7,926 nt of DNA from Microcaldota archaeon (GCA_027365815.1 DAHXLV010000021.1:1-7926); one strand, 5' to 3'; counted from the first letter of the stretch, positions 1-6,002 are shown. Notes: a model not told the origin generated them from the letters alone. Translations and numbers: made by a program.

Positions 1-1
1 C

Positions 2-247
2 TTCGCGCTGCCAGTAAACGGCGGCATGGGGCTGGCAAACTTTGCAACCGCAAGGCCGAAGATCGCAATAGCTCAGCAGGTAGCCCAGAAGGCTGCCGGA
101 GCCACATCGGATGTTCCAAAGGCCGTTGAAACTGAGGAAGCGGGCGACTCGTGCGGATGCGGCGGGGGAGGCTCGTGCGGATGCGGAAACGGCGCGGAGG
201 AGAGCTCTGAAGGCAGCTGCGGATGCGGAGGATCGTGCGACTGCTGA
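2..247 (+). CDS. 3' end of unrecognised protein with CxC-repeat cysteine tail (5' truncated)
   Basis: The frame is open from the left edge to a TGA at 245-247, so the gene starts outside the window; 81 residues are visible. An in-frame ATG at 26 exists, but the open frame continues upstream without a stop, so I treat it as internal. The first ~35 residues (FALPVNGGMGLANFATARPK, then a helical stretch with IAIAQQVAQKAA) look like the end of a folded domain I cannot assign. An acidic linker leads to a Gly/Ser tail holding eight cysteines as four SCxC units, at visible residues 51/53, 59/61, 73/75 and 79/81, the last being the C-terminal residue. Such CxC pairs can bind metal or act as redox pairs, but that is inference; no catalytic motif is visible. 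The hypothetical gene downstream begins 14 bases after the stop and is probably co-transcribed. Confidence 0.75.
   Translation, partial: FALPVNGGMGLANFATARPKIAIAQQVAQKAAGATSDVPKAVETEEAGDSCGCGGGGSCGCGNGAEESSEGSCGCGGSCDC
148..244 (+). repeat. Degenerate in-gene repeat encoding SCxC units
   Basis: The 15-base string CTCGTGCGGATGCGG occurs at 148-162 and again at 172-186. A close variant (AGCTGCGGATGCGG) lies at 215-228 and a diverged fourth copy at 231-244. Each copy encodes one Ser-Cys-x-Cys unit in the tail of the first gene. The near-identical first two copies suggest growth by local duplication within the coding sequence. Confidence 0.7.
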
Positions 248-250
248 ACC

Positions 251-254
251 GGTG
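251..254 (+). promoter_or_regulatory. GGTG ribosome binding site for the 262 start
   Basis: GGTG lies seven bases upstream of the ATG at 262 and matches the GGUGAU core complementary to the archaeal 16S rRNA 3' end. It supports this start over the next in-frame ATG (325). Confidence 0.45.
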
Positions 255-261
255 CGTTTAG

Positions 262-963
262 ATGGACCACAGGCAGACCGAGGGGGGCAGCAAATACAAG
301 CAGGACCTGGAGCGGGAACGCCAGATGGGAGCGGTTGAAGACGATTGCATAACGGACGACCAGGGCAACAGGTACAGGATGCCGTACAGGATGATAAAAG
401 AGGTGGTTTTCTCCGGGGTGGACCAGAAGGGCATGGTGGATCCGCAGCATGCGGCGAGGCTGCAATACAGGCTTTCCATAATGGATCCGATAATAAAGGC
501 GTCGGTCAACTTCGCCAAGTCAAGGATAACGATAATATACAACCCAAAAGGGGCCAAAAACAGGAGAGAGCAGATAAGCCAGCAGGAGCTCATAGAGGTT
601 TTGGCCAAGGAGGGCGTGACGATAGACCCGGCAAGGATATCAGAAAGAGATTACGATTATGTGAAGGAGTTCTATTCCTATGCGTACTTCTCGCCGAAGA
701 TAAGAGAGCACCCTCCGTACGGCTACACAAAGGAGGAGTGGGAGAGGATGAAGGGCAGCTGGGACGAGAAGATGCAGAGGATGTCGGAGGAGAAGCTTGT
801 GAAGTTCCACGAATGGCAGAAGGAATACGCTGCCAGCATGGCGGAGCAGGAAAACCCGAAGCCTGCGCAGAAGCTTACGCTGAAGGACAGGATACTTGGC
901 AGGAAGAAGGGCCCGGCAGCAAAGAAGGGCGGAGAGAAGGGATTCTGGTTCCACGGAGTATGA
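262..963 (+). CDS. Hypothetical protein with HMA-like (ferredoxin-like) domain lacking CxxC
   Basis: A 233-residue soluble protein that I do not recognise as a named family. Residues ~45-120 show a beta-alpha-beta-beta-alpha-beta pattern: IKEVVFSG, a helix from PQHAARLQYRL, IIKASVNFAKSRITIIYNP as a hairpin, then ISQQELIEVLAKEGV. This closely follows heavy-metal-associated/copper-chaperone domains, where the hairpin reads VxSVxVNxxxxxxxVxYDP and the second helix ELIxAIxxxG. The metal-binding MxCxxC loop is replaced by GMVDPQH (57-63), so metal binding by the usual ligands is unlikely. After it come an aromatic segment (YDYVKEFYSYAYF, 131-143), PPYGYTKEEWERM (151-163), charged helices and a Lys/Arg-rich tail (~204-226) that could contact nucleic acid. 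There is no signal peptide or membrane helix. The gene follows the Cys-tail gene by 14 bases, probably in one transcript. The fold assignment is inference from pattern. Confidence 0.85.
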   Translation: MDHRQTEGGSKYKQDLERERQMGAVEDDCITDDQGNRYRMPYRMIKEVVFSGVDQKGMVDPQHAARLQYRLSIMDPIIKASVNFAKSRITIIYNPKGAKNRREQISQQELIEVLAKEGVTIDPARISERDYDYVKEFYSYAYFSPKIREHPPYGYTKEEWERMKGSWDEKMQRMSEEKLVKFHEWQKEYAASMAEQENPKPAQKLTLKDRILGRKKGPAAKKGGEKGFWFHGV

Positions 964-969
964 TAAAGC

Positions 970-977
970 ATAAATAT
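970..977 (+). promoter_or_regulatory. TATA box for the 1007 gene
   Basis: ATAAATAT sits just after the stop of the preceding gene and is centred about 33 bases upstream of the ATG at 1007. With the usual archaeal spacing (start site ~22-27 bases downstream of the TATA centre), transcription would begin near 996-1001, giving a very short or absent leader. No GGTG-type site precedes the ATG, which agrees with a leaderless transcript. Confidence 0.55.
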
Positions 978-1006
978 CTGGACAGGCCAGCGTTTTGTGC
1001 GGTATT

Positions 1007-1531
1007 ATGGTGAAAGCGCAACTTAGCCAGGCCGATTATGGGATGCATGCGAGGATCCTAGGATTTGCTATCGGCTCACAGAAGGGATTCATACGCCCTG
1101 ACAGTGAAGGGCTGTTTGAGAGGCTGAGCCTTGAATATAAGGTAACGCGCGAAGAGCTGCCTTCCATAATTGGGAGGATGGCGGAGGGCGGGCTGCTCGA
1201 GTACAGTGCGGACCTGCACGGATATTTGGTGACCGAAGATGGGGAGGCATTCTCTAGGAAAACCCAAGGCGCAAAACTCAAGCTTATGCTTCTGCTCAGG
1301 GAGTTCGAAAACGCGCTTGCGGGGGAGTTAGACAGCAGGGACATCGATGACGCCATGCTGCGTGTCGGAGGCGCGCTGCATGCGCTCGAAGGGAGCAGGA
1401 ACGTGAACAAGGATCCAGCTTATTTGTATACGCTGCCGAATGGCTTTGATATTCTGAGGGTTGACCTTTCCAGTTTGACAGGCGCTGGTCTGGAGGAGCG
1501 CATTAAGAAGCTGCACAAGGAAGGCAGATAA
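1007..1531 (+). CDS. Hypothetical winged-helix-like protein
   Basis: A 174-residue protein starting MVKAQLSQAD. The frame also allows a TTG at 995, but that codon falls around the expected transcription start, so ATG 1007 is preferred. Residues ~34-85 look like a winged helix: helices at GLFERLSLEYKV and REELPSIIGRMAEGG, then a hairpin LLEYSADLHGYLVTEDGEAF in the 'wing plus E-D-G' style common in archaeal wHTH proteins. A helical segment (AKLKLMLLLREFENALAGEL, 89-108) could mediate dimerisation. The C-terminal part, with LYTLPNGFDILRVDLSSL (140-157) and a basic terminal helix, is not recognised. It may be a DNA- or RNA-binding regulator; that is inference. The gene is monocistronic, with its own TATA box, and faces pheT tail to tail. 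Confidence 0.8.
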   Translation: MVKAQLSQADYGMHARILGFAIGSQKGFIRPDSEGLFERLSLEYKVTREELPSIIGRMAEGGLLEYSADLHGYLVTEDGEAFSRKTQGAKLKLMLLLREFENALAGELDSRDIDDAMLRVGGALHALEGSRNVNKDPAYLYTLPNGFDILRVDLSSLTGAGLEERIKKLHKEGR

Positions 1532-1535
1532 TGCG

Positions 1536-3167
1536 TTAGACCAATACGATTTCTGCGGCTACGGCCGGTTCCTCTATCTTGAAGCTCTTCAGGATCATCG
1601 GATGCACCTCCCCGAACGTGGCGGTTATGCCGCCGGCGGAGACGGTTGCACACCTTCCGGGTATGAAAGCTGGGCTGTCGTGGCGCTCCGGCTTGAATTC
1701 GGTCCCCATCTGGCCGAACAGCGCCTCCACTACACTCTTTATCTCTGAGAAGTTTGCCTTCGAGTGCACACCCACCATTGCAATCCTTTTCCCTTCCACA
1801 GGCTTGCCTCCCTTAACATGGAATGTCTTGCCTATCTCGAAAAGCCTTTGCGGCATGGTCGCGCTGGCTGACGCCGCTATGTTCTGGAGCAGGCCGGGCA
1901 GCAGCGACGGCCTGAGCATGGTTATCGAGGACGTCTTGGAGTCAGCTATGCTAACGTAGCTATCCTTTTGGGGCTTCCAGCCCATGTTGGCGAAACTCAC
2001 CTCTTCGCTTGTAAGCACGCTGTTTATCGCCTCGGTGTAGCCAAGGCCCACCATCACATACGCCAGCTTGTTGTCGTTTTCGACGGAATCGTTTGCCATG
2101 CCGGATGTCACCCCGGATATCGCCGTGGGCGTTATGCGGTTGTATCCATAGGCTATGGCTATGTCCTCGATTATGTCCTGCTCGTTGAGCACGTCGATCC
2201 TGTATGGCGGCACATAGAACAGCACGTTGGCTCCGTACTTCGCTGCGGTGTGCCCCATCCTGTTCGCCAAGGATATGATGTTGTGCCTGCCGGTCACTAT
2301 GCCAAGCGTGCCGTCGGCCTTTGACATGCTGACCTTCATCTCGCGGTATTCGAGGTGTGGCGTGGTCTTCTTCGTTTTTCCATACGATACCTCTACAGGG
2401 TATACGTCCGCGCCGGAATCTATGAAAGAGCATGCGATAATAGCTGCGGCGTTGCCCAGCGCCACTTCGGACGTGCTCGTTATGTCTATGAACAGATCCT
2501 TTGTGCTCTCGGTGATTTTTGTCTCCTCGCAGTTTGTCACAGGTATCAGCGCGATCGTTTTGGAGTCATCCTTCAGCAGCGGGTATAGGTAGCTTCTGCC
2601 GAATGTGGGGACCGCATCCTGGTAGGTTATGCCCTTTGCGTGCTCCTTCATCAGCTTGTCGAAACTGGTTTGCCTGCTTGACCCCAGGGGGGTTATGCTG
2701 CCTGATTCGACTGCCGTGTATGTGAGGCTGCCTTTTATTGCCGCCATGCTGTGGATGCCTATGGCTAGCTTCTTCCTTTTCCTGCCGTACGTGTCTGCGA
2801 GCTTTTCTGTGAAGTTTATCAGGTACTTCAGTTTCTGGCCGGAAAGGTCTGCGTTCTTCACAACTATGCCTGCTATATAGGGACGCACCTTCTTCACAGG
2901 AGCTTGCACCTCTATCGTCATCGCAGGCGGATTGGCTATCTTGTAGCGGTTGTCCTGCGGCTTTTTCTTTCCGGTAAAGTTTGATATAGCCCTGTACATG
3001 CCCACGAAATCCAGCAGGTCCGGCCTGTTGGGGTCTATGTTCACTTTTATTTCCTGCTTTGTGGCTTCCTCTATCTCTATGCCCATTTCGGTTACCACAT
3101 CGGTAAGCTCCCGCTTCCCCCCATTGGCGGTTTGTATGTCCTTTATGTCGAAAGAGGTTATCGCCAT
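1536..3167 (-). CDS. pheT: Phenylalanyl-tRNA synthetase beta subunit, archaeal type
   Basis: Beta subunit of PheRS, which with PheS attaches phenylalanine to tRNA-Phe in the cytoplasm and hydrolyses misacylated Tyr-tRNA-Phe. The 543 residues match the short archaeal/eukaryal form, which lacks the N-terminal EMAP-like and C-terminal anticodon-binding domains of bacterial PheT. Visible in order: the N-terminal segment with IDPNRPDLLDFVGMYRAI (44-61); the B3/4 editing domain around TNCEETKITESTKDLFIDIT (211-230); the B5 DNA-binding-like domain with PPYRIDVLNEQDIIEDIAIA (320-339) and YGYN; and the catalytic-like core with LRPSLLPGLLQ (418-428), RLFEIGKTF (441-449), PAFIPGRCA (499-507) and GEVHP (519-523). 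The C-terminus is complete. In the editing domain the usual TGTD is TSTS (230-233), a departure discussed in the findings. The ATG lies 3 bases after the pheS stop, so translation is probably coupled. Confidence 0.97.
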   Translation of the reverse strand: MAITSFDIKDIQTANGGKRELTDVVTEMGIEIEEATKQEIKVNIDPNRPDLLDFVGMYRAISNFTGKKKPQDNRYKIANPPAMTIEVQAPVKKVRPYIAGIVVKNADLSGQKLKYLINFTEKLADTYGRKRKKLAIGIHSMAAIKGSLTYTAVESGSITPLGSSRQTSFDKLMKEHAKGITYQDAVPTFGRSYLYPLLKDDSKTIALIPVTNCEETKITESTKDLFIDITSTSEVALGNAAAIIACSFIDSGADVYPVEVSYGKTKKTTPHLEYREMKVSMSKADGTLGIVTGRHNIISLANRMGHTAAKYGANVLFYVPPYRIDVLNEQDIIEDIAIAYGYNRITPTAISGVTSGMANDSVENDNKLAYVMVGLGYTEAINSVLTSEEVSFANMGWKPQKDSYVSIADSKTSSITMLRPSLLPGLLQNIAASASATMPQRLFEIGKTFHVKGGKPVEGKRIAMVGVHSKANFSEIKSVVEALFGQMGTEFKPERHDSPAFIPGRCATVSAGGITATFGEVHPMILKSFKIEEPAVAAEIVLV

Positions 3168-3170
3168 CGT

Positions 3171-4649
3171 TCACACCTTTATGCCGCCCCTCGTCCTGAG
3201 CCAGGCGATGTCGTTCTTGTAGAGCTCCGGCAGGGTGCCGACGCCGAATATCTTGTCGTTGAGCAGCAACCTGTCCACACCCCCGCCCCAGGCCAGTACG
3301 GTCTTGTTCAGCCCCATAGCCGCGGTTATTTCCTTGCGTATTATGCCGCCGCCGCACAGCTCTATTATGTCGCCGTGCGCCTCATCATAGTAGAAGAACC
3401 CTAGGCTCGGCTCTGTGAACGGGAAGTATGAGGGCGCGAGTTTGACATCGTCAAGCCCTAGCCTCGAGTAGAAGCTCTTCAGCGTGTGTATCAGGTTCGA
3501 CAGCGTGAGGTTGTCACCGACGATTATGCCATCATACTGGCGCAGCTCGGCGAGGTGCTTGTAATCCATTGTCTCGTTCCTGAAGACAGAGCCTATGGAG
3601 AACATCTTCGTCGGAGAGCCTGATTCCACCGCTTTTGCCAGCTTTTTCATGTACCTGGCGGATACGCTGGTGGTGTGGGTTCTCAGCACTGAGCTCCTTG
3701 CAAGCTGCTCGTTCCAATCCTCCTTCCAGCCCTGGATGTGCATTTTCTTGACCTTGCCGATGAGCTCGACGTCTTCTATGGTCAGCTGCTTGGGGTTGGA
3801 CAGGTAGAATGTGTCCTGCATCTCCCTAGTGGGGTGGTCCTGGGGCGAGAACAGCGCATCGAAGTTCCAGAACGCGCTCTCTATTATCGGGCCTTCTACC
3901 TCTATGAAGCCCATCTCGAACCATTTCTGCCTTATCCTGTTGGTGAACTCACGCACAGGGTGGAGCCTGGCTGGGTATGAAACGTCAGTGGGGGCATTTA
4001 TGTCGTAGGGTTTGAACTGCTTGTCATGCCACGCACCGTTTTTTATCATTTCTTTTGTCAGCACCCCTATGCCTCGCTCCTTTGGTTCCTTCGACAGCAG
4101 CAGCGCCCCGGCCTTTGTGATCGATATGGACTCTATCTGGCTCCTCTCCCTCATATCGACCAGTTTCCTTTTTGCCAGGTCCGCTATGGCATCCTTGTAC
4201 CTATCGGCAATGCCGGCTGGCGGCTCTGGCCCGGAATCGATGAGCTTGCCTAGCAGCTCCCTGAGCTGGTACTGCTTGCTGCCGGACGCGAGCTTCGCAC
4301 CCTCATTGGTTAGGGACACTTCACCGTTGCTTATCGTTATCCACCCGTTCCTCTTCGCCCAGCTCAGGCCTATCTGGTCCCTGATGTTCGATATTTTCTC
4401 CTTCTTCTTCGCCAGGGACCTTACAAGAGCTTCCTCCGGGAACTCCTTCGCGTAGCGCCTGCCCTCCTCGCTTACCTGTATCGACCTGGATGCGCCTCTC
4501 TTTACCGATACGGCCCCATACTTGAGGAGCGATTCTGCAGCCCACATAGCCTGGTCCTTCGCAAGCCCTGTGCCCGCCTGCAGCTCATCCAAAGATGCAG
4601 GGCTCTTCCCCGCGAGGAAGTCTAGCGTCTTGACCTCGTATTCGTGCAC
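3171..4649 (-). CDS. pheS: Phenylalanyl-tRNA synthetase alpha subunit, archaeal type
   Basis: Catalytic subunit of PheRS, 492 residues, the long archaeal/eukaryal form. The first ~190 residues are successive winged-helix-like units (e.g. ASLDELQAGTGLAKDQAMWA, 18-37; VSLTNEGAKLA, 111-121; ISITKAGALLL, 175-185) that in this family contact tRNA. The class II core starts ~200: motif 1 HPVREFTNRIRQKWFEMGF (230-248), RTHTTSVSARYM (323-334), motif 2 FSIGSVFRNETMDYKHL (350-366), YFPFTEP (408-414) lining the phenylalanine pocket, ELCGGGIIRKE (430-440), and motif 3 AWGGGVDRLLL (453-463). Against the Thermus enzyme, Arg204, Glu206 and His212 are kept (R357, E359, H365), and the pocket alanine is A453, but the FHQLEG element reads LRQYDG (369-374). 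The start is GTG at 4649, 6 bases after the upstream stop, with GGTGA at 4656-4660 as ribosome binding site. Confidence 0.97.
   Translation of the reverse strand: MHEYEVKTLDFLAGKSPASLDELQAGTGLAKDQAMWAAESLLKYGAVSVKRGASRSIQVSEEGRRYAKEFPEEALVRSLAKKKEKISNIRDQIGLSWAKRNGWITISNGEVSLTNEGAKLASGSKQYQLRELLGKLIDSGPEPPAGIADRYKDAIADLAKRKLVDMRERSQIESISITKAGALLLSKEPKERGIGVLTKEMIKNGAWHDKQFKPYDINAPTDVSYPARLHPVREFTNRIRQKWFEMGFIEVEGPIIESAFWNFDALFSPQDHPTREMQDTFYLSNPKQLTIEDVELIGKVKKMHIQGWKEDWNEQLARSSVLRTHTTSVSARYMKKLAKAVESGSPTKMFSIGSVFRNETMDYKHLAELRQYDGIIVGDNLTLSNLIHTLKSFYSRLGLDDVKLAPSYFPFTEPSLGFFYYDEAHGDIIELCGGGIIRKEITAAMGLNKTVLAWGGGVDRLLLNDKIFGVGTLPELYKNDIAWLRTRGGIKV
3174..3180 (-). promoter_or_regulatory. Ribosome binding site of pheT inside the end of pheS
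   Basis: On the minus strand AAAGGTG immediately precedes the pheS stop TGA. Its GGTG ends six bases before the pheT ATG (3167). It is formed by the last two pheS codons (AAG GTG), so ribosomes ending pheS are placed at the pheT start. Confidence 0.6.
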
Positions 4650-4655
4650 CCCTGC

Positions 4656-4660
4656 TCACC
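4656..4660 (-). promoter_or_regulatory. Ribosome binding site of pheS overlapping the upstream stop codon
   Basis: The minus strand reads GGTGA, of which TGA is the stop of the surface-protein gene. Six bases then separate it from the pheS GTG at 4649. This match to the anti-Shine-Dalgarno supports the GTG start and suggests translational coupling. Confidence 0.6.
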
Positions 4661-5435
4661 GCTCTACCTTCAGGTAGGTGTAAAGGATGAAGAAGAAGAC
4701 AACGAGTATGATGAGGATGTACGTGAAGACACCAAGGAAGTTGTATGCTGCCGAGAAGAAGGCAATCACCTCGCCCTGGACGCTCTGCTGGGTCGTGAAT
4801 GTGAGCGAGAACTTCGACAGCGGCTCCTGGTAGAACCATGACATGCTTGTAACGTTGGTGAAGTTGCTGGTAAGCAGGTTTGCAGGCAGATCTGGCACTG
4901 GATAAACGTTCTTTATCGTGGCCCCGCTAGGCATTATTATGGTCAGCGTCGTGTTGGGATCCAGTATCTCGCCGCTTGGCCCGTACTGGAAGTTTAACAC
5001 CTGGGTGTTGAACGAGTAGAAGAACACCCTTGGCGCTATCTCGCGCACGCTTGTGACGTTCTTTACGCCGTATGTAATGATTATGTCGGCAAGCTGCTCG
5101 CCCGTTATGCTGGTGGTCAATGGTCCAGGGAAAAGCTTGAAGCCGTATACCCCGCTCTTTGGATTTATGATATGCTGGGTCAGCGCAGAGCCTATGATAG
5201 GCTGCCAGTTGCTTAGCGTAAGGTTGAGCGCAGACCTGCTGGATTGGTACTGGCTTATCGAACTGTTGGTCAGATAGATGGTGTATATCTCGCGCACGCT
5301 CGCCGTGTTGTTCGCATTCAGGGAAAGCTGCGTAGTTATGTGCGTAATCGTATATGACGCGCCGGCAAGCGGAACTGCAAGCAGCGCAAGCAGCACTGCA
5401 GCGAGCGCCAAATTCCTGAGCAATAGATTCACCAC
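4656..5435 (-). CDS. Secreted, membrane-anchored surface protein of unknown function
   Basis: A 259-residue protein with a signal sequence (LLLRNLALAAVLLALLAVPL, residues 4-23, likely cleaved near AGA-SY at 24-27). A ~200-residue beta-rich, Ser/Thr/Asn-rich extracellular part and one C-terminal transmembrane helix (~235-254) follow, ending in a short basic cytoplasmic tail YLKVER. Seven N-x-S/T sequons (N42, N57, N71, N126, N161, N191, N194) suggest an N-glycosylated ectodomain. The architecture is that of a type I cell-surface protein; I do not recognise the ectodomain family. Start: GTG at 5435 or the adjacent GTG at 5432. The overlapping ATG at 5437 is in another frame and stops after two codons. 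A TATA-like box lies 22-25 bases upstream, so the transcript may be leaderless. It is first in an apparent operon with pheS and pheT, with 6 bases to pheS. Confidence 0.85.
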   Translation of the reverse strand: MVNLLLRNLALAAVLLALLAVPLAGASYTITHITTQLSLNANNTASVREIYTIYLTNSSISQYQSSRSALNLTLSNWQPIIGSALTQHIINPKSGVYGFKLFPGPLTTSITGEQLADIIITYGVKNVTSVREIAPRVFFYSFNTQVLNFQYGPSGEILDPNTTLTIIMPSGATIKNVYPVPDLPANLLTSNFTNVTSMSWFYQEPLSKFSLTFTTQQSVQGEVIAFFSAAYNFLGVFTYILIILVVFFFILYTYLKVER

Positions 5436-5453
5436 ATCTATTTCTTTGGAAGG

Positions 5454-5460
5454 TATTTTA
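5454..5460 (-). promoter_or_regulatory. TATA box for the surface protein-pheS-pheT operon
   Basis: The minus strand reads TAAAATA, centred at 5457, 22 bases from the GTG at 5435 and 25 from the GTG at 5432. This spacing puts the expected transcription start at or next to the start codon, implying a leaderless mRNA. Confidence 0.5.
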
Positions 5461-5506
5461 ACCCTATTGCTGGCGATTTTGCGACGATGGTGGGCGGCGC
5501 CCCAAT

Positions 5507-5517
5507 GTATTAAATAC
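5507..5517 (+). promoter_or_regulatory. TATA box for the SecB-like gene and polymerase
   Basis: GTATTAAATAC is AT-rich and palindromic about its central base. Its TTAAATA part is centred ~35 bases upstream of the ATG at 5549, predicting a start site near 5540 and a leader of about 9 bases. The symmetry means it could also be read by TBP leftward, but the 5454-5460 box is better placed for that direction. Confidence 0.55.
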
Positions 5518-5540
5518 CTTTAGAACAGATTGAATCTTAC

Positions 5541-5545
5541 GTGAT
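5541..5545 (+). promoter_or_regulatory. Weak ribosome binding site of the SecB-like gene
   Basis: GTGAT matches part of the GGAGGUGAU consensus. It is placed so that either of the tandem ATGs (5549 or 5552) could be used, with 5 or 8 bases between the GTG and the start. Confidence 0.35.
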
Positions 5546-5548
5546 TGA

Positions 5549-5965
5549 ATGATGACAGCATTCGTAATATCCAAGGTAGAGGGCAAGCTTGAGCCCAGTG
5601 CAGACCTGCGTAAGCAGAAGTTCCCAAAACTTGACTACAACATAAACGATGTTTCTGCTGACGGTACAAAGATAAAGGTAAGTTACGAGTTCGCAGCCAC
5701 CTACTTCGACAGCGACGCGAAGGGCGCCAAGAGCATCGGAGAGCTGAAGCTTGGAGGTTATGTTGAGATAGAGGACAGCAAAGAGAATGTGGCAAGCGTA
5801 TCGAAGAAGTGGAGTGACAGCCACATGCTGCCCCCTGAAGTGGCTGAGGAAGTGCTCAACAACCTGAACTTCAGGTGCGGTGCTACAGGGACGTTGCTGG
5901 CATACTCGCTTGGCCTTATACCGCCGTTGGTAATAACAAGAACCAAGATCGAGGAGAAGAAGTAA
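5549..5965 (+). CDS. SecB-like small protein (putative chaperone fold)
   Basis: A 138-residue soluble protein beginning MMTAFVISKVEG; the tandem ATGs make the exact start uncertain by one residue. It shows a long strand series (YNINDVSADGTKIKVSYEFA, 30-49; IGELKLGGYVEIED, 63-76), a linker, then a helix PPEVAEEVLNNLNFRCGATG (95-114) running into TLLAYSLGLIPPLVITRTKI. The order of strands followed by a long helix and a G-x-x-PPL-hydrophobic ending resembles the SecB fold, where the last helix is followed by GFPPLxLPPxNF. SecB homologues are uncommon in archaea, but one (MJ0357 of Methanocaldococcus) is known to be of similar size. Roles could include holding unfolded preproteins or acting as an antitoxin-associated chaperone; no toxin gene is visible nearby. 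The assignment is from pattern only. DNA polymerase follows 46 bases later. Confidence 0.8.
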   Translation: MMTAFVISKVEGKLEPSADLRKQKFPKLDYNINDVSADGTKIKVSYEFAATYFDSDAKGAKSIGELKLGGYVEIEDSKENVASVSKKWSDSHMLPPEVAEEVLNNLNFRCGATGTLLAYSLGLIPPLVITRTKIEEKK

Positions 5966-6002
5966 AAACGCCGGCGCTTCCTCCGCTTTGTGCTAAACAC
6001 CT

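Larger units (their letters stand above)
5436..5548. other. Divergent intergenic promoter region
   Basis: These 113 bases separate the leftward surface protein-pheS-pheT operon from the rightward SecB-like-polymerase pair. They hold one TATA-like element for each direction (5454-5460 minus; 5507-5517 plus). Between the two lies a GC-richer stretch with no other clear element and no coding potential that I can support. Confidence 0.6.

Noticed and set aside
148..244. Short direct repeats resembling a CRISPR or satellite array
   Set aside because: They are in frame, of irregular spacing and encode SCxC units, so they are a protein-coding repeat.
2..247. Treating the ATG at 26 as the true start of a 73-residue gene
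   Set aside because: The frame stays open to the window edge with protein-like sequence upstream (FALPVNGG), and no ribosome binding site precedes the ATG.
345..1013. Long open frame overlapping the 262-963 gene in another + frame
   Set aside because: Its composition is low-complexity Gly/Arg/Gln with no domain pattern, while the 262 frame has a coherent fold pattern and a ribosome binding site. It is a shadow frame.
1960..2433. Second minus-strand open frame inside pheT
   Set aside because: The pheT frame shows B3/4 and B5 motifs across this stretch; the other frame is rich in Arg/His/Gly without motifs.
2566..3357. Minus-strand open frame spanning the pheS-pheT junction
   Set aside because: It covers the conserved pheS C-terminus and pheT N-terminus in the wrong frame and shows no family features.
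5969..5976. CGCCGGCG palindrome after the SecB-like gene as a terminator
   Set aside because: There is no loop and no T-run after it; archaeal terminators rely on T-tracts, and read-through into polB is expected.
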